From Blepharisma stoltei (Eukaryota; Ciliophora; Heterotrichea; Heterotrichida; Blepharismidae), in the NCBI GenBank assembly GCA_914767885.1, contig CAJZBQ010000006.1:310001-374000 (forward strand): DNA of 64,000 bases, in the 5' to 3' direction. A model generated the notes under the pieces. The model saw only the letters and a list, made by a program, of their open reading frames with translations, was not told the origin of the DNA and made no database searches. The position numbers and the translations under genes are program-made. Below, in pieces: positions 31,991 through 42,922 of this stretch. How positions within the stretch are numbered: position 1 is the first letter of the stretch; each line of letters starts with the position of its first letter.

Positions 31991-32164
31991 TGACTGAAAG
32001 CTGAAAATCAGTTTCGATTAAAGGGATGAAAGAGTAATTAATGTAGTAAATCTTTTCCTACTTTTTTGTTTTAGCATACTCTCATTCTTTAATTTCGTAG
32101 CCAAATTAATTTTAAAATAGGAGCTATTTTTATAGCATTCCTCCAATAATTATAAAATAAATTA

Positions 32165-32717
32165 TTATCTATTAATACTTATATTTTTGCTGCTATCATA
32201 ATATTCTAAAATCTGCTTCTGCACTTGCTCATTAGAAGATGCCATTAGCTCATCCAATTGGATTAGCTTGTTGTAAATATCATTATCGACCAAATTTTCA
32301 AAAACTTTGAATTTTTCTTCCTCATGTAATTTGGATTTATATTTTTTATGCTGTTCAACTCTCTTTTTACAAGAGTGTTCGATTTTTTTGATCACGTTTT
32401 TTTCATACTCTAAAGCAGAATCAATCTAAAATAATGTTTACATTTATGGTTCAATTTCCATCTGAAACCTCATTAAAAATCTGCTTCTTATATATTAAAG
32501 TTGAAATAACTAGAGTTTCAATGCTCTTTTCTTTATATTTTCTTGATGAAATATCTCTAAGCTTATTTTTATGGTAGTCTATATATGCTATCAACTCAAC
32601 CAAAGTAACTTGCCCACGACTTCTAATAAATTCTATTATTCTACCTTCAATTGTGCTATAAAATCGATAAATAGAATCATCCTCTGCCAATTTTGAAAAT
32701 TTTGCTTCTGAATCCAT
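32165..32717 (-). CDS. Winged-helix-like / coiled-coil small protein W1 (16-nt intron)
   Basis: Start ATG at 32715-32717, intron 32426-32441 (16 nt, GT...AG), stop TAA 32165-32167; 537 bp, 178 aa. Residues ~20-95 form a three-helix plus wing pattern (GRIIEFIRSRGQVTLVELIA, SSRKYKEKSIETLVISTL, QIFNEVSDGNWTIN). The C-terminal half is a charged coiled coil ending DIYNKLIQLDELMASSNEQV. TGA at 32448-32450 codes the conserved Trp of the wing. One of five relatives within 10 kb, all with the intron right after the wing. A DNA-binding role is inferred from the fold pattern only. Confidence 0.7.
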
Positions 32718-32869
32718 TTAAAATTATTGTTTATAGAAATTAATTATAAAAATTTAACTAAACTAAATTGATGCGTTTGCCTCGATAGTAACAAAAATCT
32801 AAAACCCCAAATTTTAAAAGATTGAAGATCCAAAAATTTAAGAAAAAGATTTAGCTAACTAAAATTAAG

Positions 32870-35165
32870 ATGAGAGCAAAAATTGCACTTGCTATCATCT
32901 TAGCTGCTCTGCTGCTCCCTAAGCTCGAAGATCCGGCCTTCTTAATTGATATAATTGGCAAAGGAGTAGTTGATGTATAGTCTATACAAGAAGGAACTAC
33001 TGGGTAGTTATTGCAGGCATGAAGTAACAAACATATGAAATCCCTGCTTTCAAACGAACTCTTTTTTAAAATACAATTTTGTATGTGTTAAAAATATCCA
33101 AAAGCATCAAAAATTGACCAACTTTTATAATACAAAGTTTTTATGTCGGCAGGATAAAACTGAAAGAGTGAGAGATACGCTAGTGGTAGCAATGCTACCT
33201 ATGCTTGCACAAGGCAAATAATCAGGAGTGGCATTTAATCCCTCTACAATTCCCAAGCATATGCAATGTGGCTTGCAAGATCATTATTTGAGTATTGAGT
33301 CGTAAATATTTCTGGCTACAGAAGAAGTTGCAGTGAAAGCTGGCGAAATATTAGCAAAAGCACTATTTGCTGGGGCATTTATCAAAGCTGGAGTTGTTTC
33401 AGTTGAAATAGCTGTGATGATCCCAAGTTTGAAGCAGTTAATGAGTATTGGGAAGTGAAGTCAGATTTTGCTTTGGCTTGATTATTATTTAGGCTGGAAA
33501 ACTTAAATAAAAAAATAGAGTGGATATCTGCTATCAGAAAGAACATTATAATTAAACGTTGCTATAGTCGAAGAACTTACCCAATATTCTCCTTGATGAA
33601 CCGACGTAAATCAGTCATGAAAGATTAACGCCTATATTTTTGCTAAAACTTTAGCAATGCTTGTGTTAGAAATTGAAGTGACAGAACTTGTGAATGTGAC
33701 TAGGTAGAATAATATTGTTTAGATTTATTAGTAGTAAAGTTATTGATACTAAGAGGATAAGCGCCAACATTATTAGTCAATCTTGCTGCAATATATTCAG
33801 AAAACTCTAGCTGGCTCCCCGCTATGAATAATTTGAGATCAAGAGTTGCTCCTGCAGTAGTGATGACCTGAGACGAAGCCCAACAGAGCTCAGAATGAAT
33901 TCTTCCGAAAAAGGAATTGATACCAATATTGCCTTTTCTAGTATAGATATCAGCTTCTGTAGGCCGATATTAATAAGCCAATTGCTCATGAAGAGTTTGA
34001 ATAGACTTAGGCTGCACCAAAAGATCAGAAACCAAAGCTGAGAGCCCTGAAAGGAGAACCTCAGCATCTAAGACCCAATATAAGACTCAAGCGACGGAAG
34101 TGGTTGCAAAAACTTTGACTTCTTTTGTGACTGAGAATGCAAGAGTAGCTGTAATGACAGAAGAATAAGTTAAGGATACAGTAGCTACCATCTTGCTAGC
34201 AGGATCAGTACCTGAAAAGGCAAAGAAAGAGTTGGATATGTTATGGAAGCCTTATAAGATGAGCCAACTTGAACCTGGAAATAAAGCTCATTTACATTAG
34301 GGCCAAAGGTAAGAGAAGCGGGGTGACCGTGATTCCTGCAACTGAAAATGTATGGATGGCTATCAATTGAGAAATAGGAGAGTTAGCTGGCTTTGCTTTG
34401 ATTGGAAGACTAGTTTAGTATTGATAGAGGGTAGGCAAATCGTCGACAGAAATAGATATAGCAGATAGTGTGCTGCAAAATTCTATCATCATGCTTGCTG
34501 GAGCGCTATATAAAGCACTAGAAACTCTATCTTGATTTTTAGAAAGTGTTCCCCAATCAATATATCTATTTTTTATTAAATTAAATCTGCAATACTATTA
34601 GTCTCTAATATAAATAAGCAATCCTATTAGTCATTTTTTATTAATTACTGTATTCCATGTTAATAAATAGCTGATGCTATGCCAATTGTTGCGATAACCT
34701 AATAGAAATTTGAGAATTCATCTGATAAGCGGTGAGACTATAAAGGCCGATGTTACCGCTATCAGGGTGATTTGTCTTAGAAGTTGGAGATAGCTTAAAT
34801 GATTTTGATTTCATAGGTCATTTGCTGCTATCACTAGGAGAGATGGTAATGTCTGAACTTTGCTGCTCAGGTAGTAGCTTAACGCTTGATGGCTGAAGCT
34901 GCTGCTGGCTTTTATAGAGCCGAGTCGAAAGTGTGCCCTATATATGCTGAGTTGAGGAGACCTTAATTTTTTGCGTATTCTTGGGCTTTATGGCGAATTT
35001 TTACTATAGATTGAATTTGCTGAAGCTGGAACTTGAATAATCAGCCACATCCCATCCATTAGTTCTTCAAGCCTGCTCAGTGTTATAGAAACCTGGCAAT
35101 AGAGCTTGAATTCTGGATGAAGTTTGAGTTGCGGAGGTTAGTTAGCCTGAAAAACTAACTTTTCA
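32870..35165 (-). pseudogene. Surface-protein family copy P3: long, heavily decayed
   Basis: Collinear with the C-terminal third or more of the intact paralogs: a GPI-tail-like start (32870-33040), then the DLTG..YAWQ.VDGL, NMGVNPSWL-like, and QLA.QY....E.D-like segments, up to a relative of ..KLLPGQQSSDITISLLD near 34850 and ..TSFYNPEW.. near 35090. Numerous stops and indels; one 81-codon open stretch (33822-34067) is all that remains. No IES boundaries can be tested here. Confidence 0.75.
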
Positions 35166-35322
35166 CTCTATTTTATCGTGAATTTTTTAAATTAATTATA
35201 AATTTGGTAAATTGCATAATTTTTTAAATTATTTTTTTATAAAATAAGAATTATAAGACTTTTTAAGATTAGTAATTTAAGTATAAATAATTTTTTAACC
35301 TTTCAATTTTATTCTTTATTAA

Positions 35323-35619
35323 ATGGCTGGAGTAAGAGAGTCAGTATTTTTAGAAATAGATCATGAGGTAGCTGAAGGCTGAACTTGTAGTTGTCTTGTA
35401 GATGAGAATTCTTCGTTTAATAAACAGACTTTGCAAGCCGCTTTACTTTCATTTCTTAAATTATTGTTTAATTGTTGAGGGAATAATATTGAAATGGTGC
35501 GGTTTGTAGTAATATATCATTTAAATGGCATGCTGAATCAATTAATATTGCTAATTCTTACAATTAAGCCTTTTCAGGCCAGTGATCTTTTAACTAAGGC
35601 TTGAGCAATTAAAGCTTAA
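35323..35619 (+). CDS. Hypothetical small ORF, 98 aa (UGA = Trp)
   Basis: ATG 35323 to TAA 35617-35619 with three TGA read as Trp; hydrophobic middle (LQAALLSFLKLLFNC.., MLNQLILLILTI). No relative recognised elsewhere in the window. It could be a chance ORF in the spacer after P3. Confidence 0.35.
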
Positions 35620-35673
35620 TTAAAAACTATAGATTTTAAAACAAATAAACTTTAATTTAAGTTTTGAGATCGA

Positions 35674-35877
35674 ATGGATTCTTCCTTCCAAGCCAAAATG
35701 GCAAGGAGAAGATTATATTTTATCATTTTAGAGTTGTTGCAAAGAGATGGATATCTCAAGAATAACCTCAGTGATTTGGAGTTTAATTTTTATAATAATT
35801 CAAATTGAGTTGGAAGCATTCTGAACATAACTAAGAATAGGTTTAAAGTCCTAATCTTAATAAAAGACCTATTATAA
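35674..35877 (+). CDS. Hypothetical small ORF, 67 aa
   Basis: ATG 35674 to TAA 35875-35877 with one TGA as Trp. Helical N-terminus (MARRRLYFIILELLQRDGYL) with faint resemblance to helix 1 of the W family. Low complexity and short; support is weak. Confidence 0.3.
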
Positions 35878-35995
35878 AAATAAATGTAACATACAAAATT
35901 AAAAAAACTTAAAATCTAATCTAATATCAAATTAGAAATGAAAAGCAATACTAACGCTAAAATTAAGAATGAGTATTAAGGAGAGACTAAATAAC

Positions 35996-36365
35996 TTACT
36001 CCCCCCCCCCTCCGTGAGTGAACAAAACCATTAGAAAAATCCCTATTTTTTCCCCAAAAACCCACCGTGAGTGAAATAATTGTTTTAATAGAAAAAGTTT
36101 TTATGGAAAAAAAATTTGATATATAAATGATAATTAGTATAATGAATCTAGAGCTAATTCTGTTTAATTTAAACGAATTGCTTTTTAAAACATAAATTTT
36201 ATAAATTAAATTAATCTTTGCTTTCCAATTTTTGCGAATTAGGATTTTTTTAAATTTCGAAAAAAAATATTTTTATAAAATTTATATATAAATTTTTTCA
36301 ACAAAAAAAATTAATCCCCTCCGTGAGTGAACAAAATTTTTTTGTTCGCTCGCGGAGGGGGGGAG
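35996..36365. mobile_element. MITE, family A (370 bp, TTA flanks), intergenic
   Basis: TTA at 35996-35998 and 36366-36368. Two direct end motifs at the left separated by the ..CCCTATTTTTTCCCCAAAAA.. spacer, hairpin at the right (TCCGTGAGTGAACAAAA with its inverse), then GGGGGGGAG. Core block as in other family-A copies. Confidence 0.85.
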
Positions 36366-36368
36366 TTA

Positions 36369-37030
36369 GTAGGAGTACTTTATAAAATTTTAAAAAATGT
36401 AACCTACAAAAATAAAAAAATTTAAACCTAATTTAAGACCAAATTAGTAATTGAAATTAAGGTCAAACCTAAAATTAAGAATTAAGAATGGGTGAGGCAA
36501 TTTAGCTTTGCATACTTTAAAAAAGGGTGCAGGTCCAATGGCATTGCTTTTTTGATAGTGTCCATTTCACTGATGTATTTTTCCGAAAATTGGTTGAAAT
36601 TTTTGATATCGAGACATTTGAACGAAAAAAAAAACGTTAATTTTCGACCAAAAGTCACACTATTTAAAAATTTTCGAACAAATGTATTTCGATGAAATGT
36701 ACACTGTCAAAAATCCACTGTCATTTGGCATGGAGCCTTTAAAAAAATATAAAATAAGTGTAGAAAAAATCTAATATTCATTGAGTTCACAACTATATAT
36801 TTGTTTTGTGAACAAAGCCTGAGTAATGAAGAAATTAAAGATTATGGATTTACGCCTTTTAACGAAAGATATGCAGACCTTATGGTCATTTTGATATGCT
36901 CAGCAGCTTTCTTATCGTCTGAAATTAGAATCTGATACAGCAAGTAATTAAGTAACTGAGACATCCTGATAACGTCTTAGAGTGAAATAGATCGTTTTGC
37001 CAATGACCAACCAGACTTCTGATAAGAAAT
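36369..37030. other. Intergenic, 660 bp, with a short inverted-repeat element
   Basis: 36548-36713 is a ~165-bp element with imperfect inverted ends (TTTTTTGATAGTGTCCATTTC left, GAAATGTACACTGTCAAAAA right) and CGAAAAT/ATTTTCG internal inverted motifs; family unknown. 36790-36960 contains a short open stretch that may be a gene relic. Nothing else recognised. Confidence 0.45.
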
Positions 37031-38327
37031 TTAAATTTGATAGTGATATGTCTTGGTTAATATAGAAGGCCTATTTGTGCCAGTTCTTAGATCATCTTCA
37101 ATCTGCTCTCTTATTCTCTGCATTCTTGCAAGCTTTTCCATTCTCTTCTCTGCCTTTTCTTTGTACTTGAGTCTAGTTTTTTCAGAAATCGTCGCTTTAG
37201 CTAAATTGTTAGAAAAAAAATCCCTTTCCAATTTAAGGGTAGTTTTTAAAAATTATATTTAAAATTTTTCTCTATAAAAAATTTTTAGCATTTACTAAAC
37301 CTTAAAAAATATATAAATTGAGATCAGTTCTTTGAATTTAATTTATTTTATAAAAAATTAATCGATTCAATGTTAAAGCTATTTAGATAGCACTTTATCT
37401 ATTAAATTAGCCAAAACTAATTTTATAAAATTTAGAATTTTCTTGTTTTAAATATATAAATCGAGCACAATACTTTGATATTTAATTATTTTTACTGTTT
37501 AAATGGCATTCTACTTGTGTTTTGTCTATTAAATTAGGTCAAAAATAATTTTATAAAATTAGTATTTTCATCGATAAAATTTTCCTATTGAAAAACAAAT
37601 TTTATAGCAATTTTAAAGGGGGTTAAAGTGCCCAAAAATGCAAATTTCACCGATTCTTTGTTCCAATTTAAAAGGGGAGAGTAAGTTATACTTTTTTTCA
37701 TAATTCATTGCTTGATTTTCCTAATTCTTAATTACATTCAAGTAACAGTGGAAATTGTCATTCAATAAGAAGAGCTTCGGATAACAACTTAGAACATAAT
37801 CTACTATTTTGAAAGCATCTTTTTTATATTTCCCATTCGCTGATGTGACAAGGGAATGCTCTTTGGATTTTACATGCCTTATTATATTTTCAATAGGAGA
37901 GGGACTGTTTTTTCTTACACCATGCTTGGAATGCAAAATTCCTTTCCTTTACATTGCTTTATTTAATAATAGTTATTTTATTTTAGATAAATAGTTTAGA
38001 GTATGAGCTAGGAAATGAATTACACACCCAATCGCAGTCTTTTTGAACTTTATTGATCTATTTTCTCCTTTCATAAATTTGTTTTCATAGTTTTGAAGAC
38101 TACATATCCTTAAGAGGCTTTGGCTGTCAGATATAGCTCTTTCCCTTGAATAGCTCGATAACGGGCTGGCTTCATCCCGTTATCGGGCTATTCAAAGGAA
38201 AGAGCTATACTGTCTGACTGCCTTCAGAGCAGCTGATATCTGCTATTTCCGTTCCTTCTGACCCACATCATATTCACTCTTTCTGGCTTTCGTTCTCAAA
38301 ATCACTATCGGTTACATTTTTCACCAT
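37031..38327 (-). CDS. Winged-helix-like / coiled-coil small protein W5 with three IESs and one 15-nt intron
   Basis: Start ATG 38325-38327, stop TAA 37031-37033. Subtracting IESs 38132-38207 (76 bp, palindromic), 37916-38008 (93 bp) and 37202-37681 (480 bp, family B) and the intron 37721-37735 leaves 633 bp, 210 aa, in one frame. The result aligns throughout with paralog W4, which has no IES: FKKTAIGCVIHFL-RKNSPSPIENII, NGKYKKDAFKIVDYVLSCYPKLFLLNDNF, coiled tail ending SILTKTYHYQI. N-terminal ~45 residues acidic. The wing is followed by the intron as in all relatives. DNA-binding inferred, not shown. Confidence 0.8.
37202..37681. mobile_element. IES derived from a family-B MITE (480 bp, TAA flanks) in W5
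   Basis: TAA at 37202-37204 and 37682-37684. The right end keeps the two TTGTTCCAATTTAAAGG-type motifs and GGGGAGAG; the left end is eroded (ATTGTTAG... before CCCTTTCCAATTTAAGGG). Excision joins ..EKKYN to LAKATI.. in frame, matching W4. Confidence 0.88.
37916..38008. other. Short IES in W5 (93 bp, TA-bounded)
   Basis: TA at 37916-37917 and 38009-38010. Ends TACACCATGC and GTATGAGCTA are weakly inverted. Removal joins ..VIHFL to RKNSPSP.. exactly as in the uninterrupted paralog W4. Confidence 0.88.
38132..38207. other. Palindromic IES in W5 (76 bp, TA-bounded)
   Basis: TA at 38132-38133 and 38208-38209. Almost the whole element is one hairpin: TAGCTCTTTCC, TTGAATAGC, CGATAACGGG, a 10-nt loop, then CCCGTTATCG, GCTATTCAA, GGAAAGAGCTA, with three single mismatches. 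Excision keeps the frame (..GSQTVSDSQSLL..). Confidence 0.88.
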
Positions 38328-38427
38328 TTTAGAAAATATTTACTACAGCTTAAAATGCTAGTGAAAATAGCTATATATTATGCTAGACTATTCCCTAATT
38401 TTTACACCTAAAGCATTGATATATTAA

Positions 38428-38967
38428 TTAATCTTCATATAATGCCAGAATATTTTTCTGGATATTTTGATTAGACGAACTCATGATTTCATCCAATTGC
38501 TCAAGTTTGTTATAGATTTCATCGCTAACAAAGTTTCCAAAAATATCGAATTTCTCTTCTTCTTTCATTCTAATCTCAGAAATTTTTTTTCATTCAGCCC
38601 TTGCTTTGTTGCTCCTTTTTCGTATTTCTTCTATTTCTTTGATTTTTTGCTGTTCATACTCTAAAGAGGCGTTAGACTAAGTTAGAATTACATCAATTGT
38701 TCAAACTCCGCTAGTGCTTTCTTTAAATATCTTTCTATTAGAAGTCAACTTTGCTATAGCCAATTCTCCAATGCACTTCACTTTATACTTTCTGGAGTAA
38801 ACATTCCTAAGCCCTTTTTTCCTAAGGTCCATAAATTCTAATAGATCACTCAATTTTACTTGGCTGTGGGTTTTAATGTATTCAATCATCACACCTTCAA
38901 TTGTAGTATAATATCGGGAAAGAGAATCACTTTTGGATGATTTTGAAACACCAATATTTAAATCCAT
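38428..38967 (-). CDS. Winged-helix-like / coiled-coil small protein W2 (15-nt intron)
   Basis: Start ATG 38965-38967, intron 38677-38691, stop TAA 38428-38430; 525 bp, 174 aa. The domain reads GVMIEYIKTHSQVKLSDLLE, VYSRKYKVKCIGELAIAKL, KIFKESTSGVWTID, then the intron and a coiled tail (EYEQQKIKEIEEIRKRS.., EIYNKLEQLDEIMSSSNQNI). The tail ending NKL.QLDE.M.SSN is shared with W1 and W3, marking one subfamily; W4 and W5 form the other. TGA encodes the wing Trp. Confidence 0.72.
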
Positions 38968-40664
38968 AAAAAATTATCTAAATCTCTCTTTTAGCAAGCA
39001 AAATATTTTTTACTCTCTCCAACAAATCTGAAATTACAAATGGAGATTCTCAGCAATATCCCTATGATACGGATTAAAAGGAAAACGCCTACAAAGAAGC
39101 TGGGGTTATATCTCGAGCTCATATTTGCCTTGAGGGAGACCACCCATAGCTAACGCTGCTGAATGCATGAAATTCAGGAAGTAGAGACCATAAACGCACA
39201 GCATTAATCTATCTAATCTAAATAGTTTAATTTTTAAAAAAAAGGAATTATCCAATCCTTTTGCTCATTCATAAAAAGGAGTAAGCATATTTTCATCAAA
39301 TCAAATTAAAAAATACTTATGAAATTAAAATTTCTGCGTCTAAAAAGAAGATTTAGAAGAAATTTTACTTTTAAATTCTTGAATTTTGTTTCTATTTTAA
39401 TTTTGAAGCTAATAAAATTCATGTTTAATGTACTTCCTGAGTAATTTATTAATGCTTTTGATTGTTTTAGAGCCTTAATGCCATATAGATTCAAGCTGGG
39501 TTTACGTATCTCAACTCTAGGACGAGGAATAAATCTTAGGCTGAATTAAAGCTAAAAATTCCAGTTATTTTATAATTTGACTAGGTCATGATTATATCTT
39601 ATTTTTTATATAAAAGATACTAACTGTTACATTAATTTAGAATACATTAGATAAAAATGGTTATGAAATAAAAAAATCTTTTTGGACAAAGTTCAATATT
39701 TTATTATAGTTGAAAAAAACTCTTCAATTCTTTAAAATTGAATCTATTGTCAGTTCATTACTAAAACTTCAACAAAAACAAAATTTCAAATTTTATTCAA
39801 TTTTATTTTATTTTATTTAAAGTTAACTTTTTATTAAATTTAATATTAGATTTATTGAGCTAATAAAAATTCAAAACAATTACTTAATTAATTTATCAAA
39901 TAAATTAAAATAAAATTTTATGCTAAAAGAACTAATTTAAATAAAAAACCTTATGAAATATTACGATAGCTCAGTAATTTTATCAACCAAAAAATAAAGG
40001 TTAAATTAGTTGACTCTCTTTGCTTTTTCCTTTAGCATTGAATCATAAATTTAAAAATAATAATTTATTATACATCTATTCACTAAGGATTTAACTAAAA
40101 TAGTAACTAAATGATTATATTTATGAAAATTGGATAGCATAAGAAGTTTAATAAGCGTCTCTTAAATAGTAAAAAATCTAAATAAGGAAAAGTTACTGCG
40201 CCAGGAGAGGTAATTTATACCCGAAGGCATTAAATTTGGAATCCAAGCGAAGTATCCCCTTAGCATTGAACTATCAATAATTTTTCAAAGACATTTATAA
40301 ACCTTTATATTTTTCTATTATTTTTTTAAGGGACATATTGATGATTTCTTTTTAAAGACGATTAAATTCAAAGTCTAAATTTTGATAAAACGATCTAATA
40401 ATCAGATTTAGAGAGATATTATTATTCAACTTAGATTCAAAGTTTATTATTCTGATTTTTATAAAAGATTTACTATTTTAAACTGAATTGTAATAGAGAA
40501 CTCTAGCAATAGCAATAGTAGACTATTATCTCCTTTAAGTCCTTTGATATAGCTTGCTAAAGTAAAAGATTGACCTACAGAAGAGCAGCTAAGGCTTGAA
40601 AGAAATGTCCACAGTTTATTAGGGATAATTTAAAAGACACATGCTTTCATAGACTAAGAATTTT
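38968..40664. other. Intergenic, 1.7 kb, containing RNA-like element copy 4
   Basis: 39000-39210 has mixed composition with a broken open stretch (MEILSNIPMIRIKRKTPTKK and on), perhaps a gene relic. 39240-40100 is extremely AT-rich with no signal. 40197-40264 holds the structured element; ~140 bp downstream resembles the downstream part of array unit A (ATTGATG..., GATCTAATAATCAG). 40400-40660 shows nothing further. Confidence 0.55.
40197..40264 (+). ncRNA. Structured RNA-like element, copy 4
   Basis: TGCGCCAGGAGAGGTAATTT, ACCCGAAGGC, TTTGGAATCCAAGC (a TTGGA/TCCAA hairpin replacing TGAA/TTCA of copy 2), GAAGTATCCCCTTAGC. Core blocks are conserved while the middle stem changed on both sides, which supports a base-paired RNA. 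It lies alone between W2 and W4. Confidence 0.6.
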
Positions 40665-41306
40665 TTAAGAATCATTTTTAGAGTTAATTCCCTTAAATGA
40701 AAGATAAGATGATCTTATCATCATTTTAAGATCATCAGCCACCTGCTTGTTTCCTGAAACCATAACCAAATAAGTTTTGGTTATTAGTGAAGGATCAGTT
40801 GTATTGCTCATTAAATCTTCTTCAATCTGCCTTTTTATCTTCTGCATTTTTGCAATTTTTTCCCTTCTCTTTTTATTTTTTTCATTGTTTTTTATTTTAC
40901 TCCTTTCTAGGTATACGCTATTAGCAAGCTTGTACTTGGTTTCATACTTTTGAGCTTCCTCTTCCTAATTTTAAATTACGTTTAAGTAGTAGTGAAAGCG
41001 ATCATTTAATAAGAAAAGCTTTGGGTACCAAGACAGTGCATAATCTACAATTTTAAAGGCACCCTTTTTGTATTTTCCTTTTGTTGAGGTGACAAGGGTG
41101 TGCTCTTTGGACTTCACATGCTCTATTATACTTTCTATTGGAGATGGGCTGTGCTTCCTTAGGAAATTGATAATACATCCAACTGCAGTGTTCTTAAGCT
41201 TTATGAGCCGATCATTACCACTTTCTTGGCAATATGGATTTTCTAGCATGCTAGGGCTTCTACTGGATGATACGTTCTCAAACTGGCTTATAATATTCTT
41301 CACCAT
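40665..41306 (-). CDS. Winged-helix-like / coiled-coil small protein W4 (15-nt intron, no IES)
   Basis: Start ATG 41304-41306, intron 40965-40979, stop TAA 40665-40667; 627 bp, 208 aa. N-terminal Ser-rich 45 residues, then AVGCIINFLRKHSPSPIESI, STKGKYKKGAFKIVDYALSW, YPKLFLLNDRFHYYLN (wing), intron, Lys/Glu coiled coil and RRQ-like RQIEEDLMSN..., ending in a helical SGNKQVADDLKMMIRSS tail. It is the IES-free reference that proves the three IESs of W5. Orientation and intron site are the same as in its relatives. Confidence 0.75.
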
Positions 41307-42051
41307 CTTTTAAATTATCTACATAAGTCAGACAATCGTAAATAAAATGGTAAAACCCTATTTAAAAAATTTAAAAATTTTTGGCTATTTAATGCCATTT
41401 GATTATTTCTCTTAACTCTTTTAATCTAAATTTGCTTTCAGACTTTGAATGGACTTTTGCGACTTATATTTATTAGCCAGGCTACTCATGGCTTCATTAT
41501 TTATATTTGCTTGGCTTTTTGCAATGCTTGTTTTAATACACTATGATATCAATAATTTTTTGCATTGGTATCAATATAGCGCATTTATCAATAGATTTTG
41601 CTAGCTTTTTGTCATCAATCTCAGAAGTAGCATCAAATAAAAGAACGTTTGATAAGCTCAAAAGGAGTTAATAAGTTGCAATATTCGTAGCTAAAGACGA
41701 AGAGTGCAGCTTTCAGAGTTTTTCTAAGGACCAATAAGCCTTAAGTCTTTATCTCTGATCGACTTCTTTCTTTATTCAGCAACTGCAAAAAGAAGCTAAT
41801 TTCTGAATTTGAATTTTGATGGCAACATTGAAGGCATTACTGAATAAAAATTAATTATTCCATATTATTTTTTTATATAATGGAATTAGGAATTTTACTT
41901 TCCCTGTTTCATATATGAAAAATTAGTTTATTTTTCCCAAAAGCAATTCTTTCGTGGCTTTTAGTTGATAATTTTTATTAAATAATGAATTGCGAATTAT
42001 AAATCCAAAATAAAATTTTTAATCGCTTGTTCAATAGTTTCAACTATCATT
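41307..42051. other. Intergenic, 745 bp
   Basis: AT-rich; 41400-41830 shows short open stretches on both strands broken by stops, possibly a gene relic. No element end, RNA or supported ORF seen. Confidence 0.45.
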
Positions 42052-42280
42052 TATTAAGCTTCTTGGCACTGATTTTAATTGCCTTACTCGCCTCTCGTTT
42101 GCTTTTTATAGAAAGCTTGTGGCAAGGAAGAAATATAAGCTCTCACTAAATAAAGGGAATCCTTTTATTCCCATTTAATACTCCCTGCTAATAATCTTGA
42201 CAATTCTTATTTGCTCTCTGCAAGCTCTTGGATCTCGTATTATCTCTCTTTCTTTTGACTTTAAGGTTTGCTTTTGCCAT
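42052..42280 (-). pseudogene. Relic of a small basic gene
   Basis: From ATG 42278-42280 the minus strand reads MAKANLKVKRKRDNTRSKSL.., NKNCQDY, (TAG), QGVLNGNKRIPFI, (TAG), then ELIFLPCHKLSIKSKREASK and on to ~42052. The text is coherent and Lys/Arg-rich but has two TAG stops. Either a pseudogene or an unrecognised interruption; no relative found in the window. Confidence 0.4.
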
Positions 42281-42367
42281 TTTAATTTTATCTACAATAG
42301 CCAAATAATCGTAACAAAAATAATAATTCGTTATAATTTTTTTATATTAAGAAATAAGCTGATTTAA

Positions 42368-42922
42368 CTATTTTCAGAGCTGGTTAAGCTCCATAAATGC
42401 TTGAAATTGCCTTTGCATTTCTCCATTCGAGGATTCCATAATTTCTACCAATTGATCAAGCTTGTTATAAATATCACTATCTATATTTTTTTCAAAAATC
42501 TTAAATTCTTCTTGCTCTTGTAGTTTTATTTTACGTTGTATAGACCTCTCAGATCTTTCTTGATTATTTTTCTCTTTTTTCCTTTCTATTTCTTTAACAA
42601 CTTTTTGTTCATATTCTAGTGCAGAATTGGTCTAAATTTGAATTACATTGACAGTTCAAACTCCCTTTGAAATTTCATTAAATATTTGCTACTTGCCGAG
42701 CAGAACTGGGAACACTAATTCTTCAACACTCTCTTTCTTGTATTTTTTTGAAGATATTGTCCTAAGCCTTTCCTTTTTGTTTTCGATATGCTCGATTATC
42801 TTATGCAGTGAAGCTTGTCCTTGATTTCGAATAAATTCTATTAGTGCACCTTCAAGAGTGTTATAAAATCGGTATAAAGGATTGCATTTAAGTGCTTTTG
42901 AGTCTCTAATTTCTGAATCCAT
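42368..42922 (-). pseudogene. Winged-helix-like / coiled-coil gene W3 with one in-frame TAG
   Basis: ATG 42920-42922, intron 42632-42646 (15 nt), stop TAG 42368-42370; 540 bp, 180 codons. Everything aligns with W1/W2 (GALIEFIRNQGQASLHKIIE, SSKKYKKESVEELVFPVLL, QIFNEISKGVWTVN, coiled tail ..DIYNKLDQLVEIMESSNGEM) except one TAG at 42689-42691 in place of the residue before QIF. A single nonsense change (for example from CAG) would explain it, so this is a young pseudogene or a readthrough case. Confidence 0.65.

Noticed and set aside
39306..39494. 62-aa minus-strand ORF
   Set aside because: Lys/Phe/Asn-rich AT-driven translation, no relative, lies in AT-rich spacer; most likely chance.
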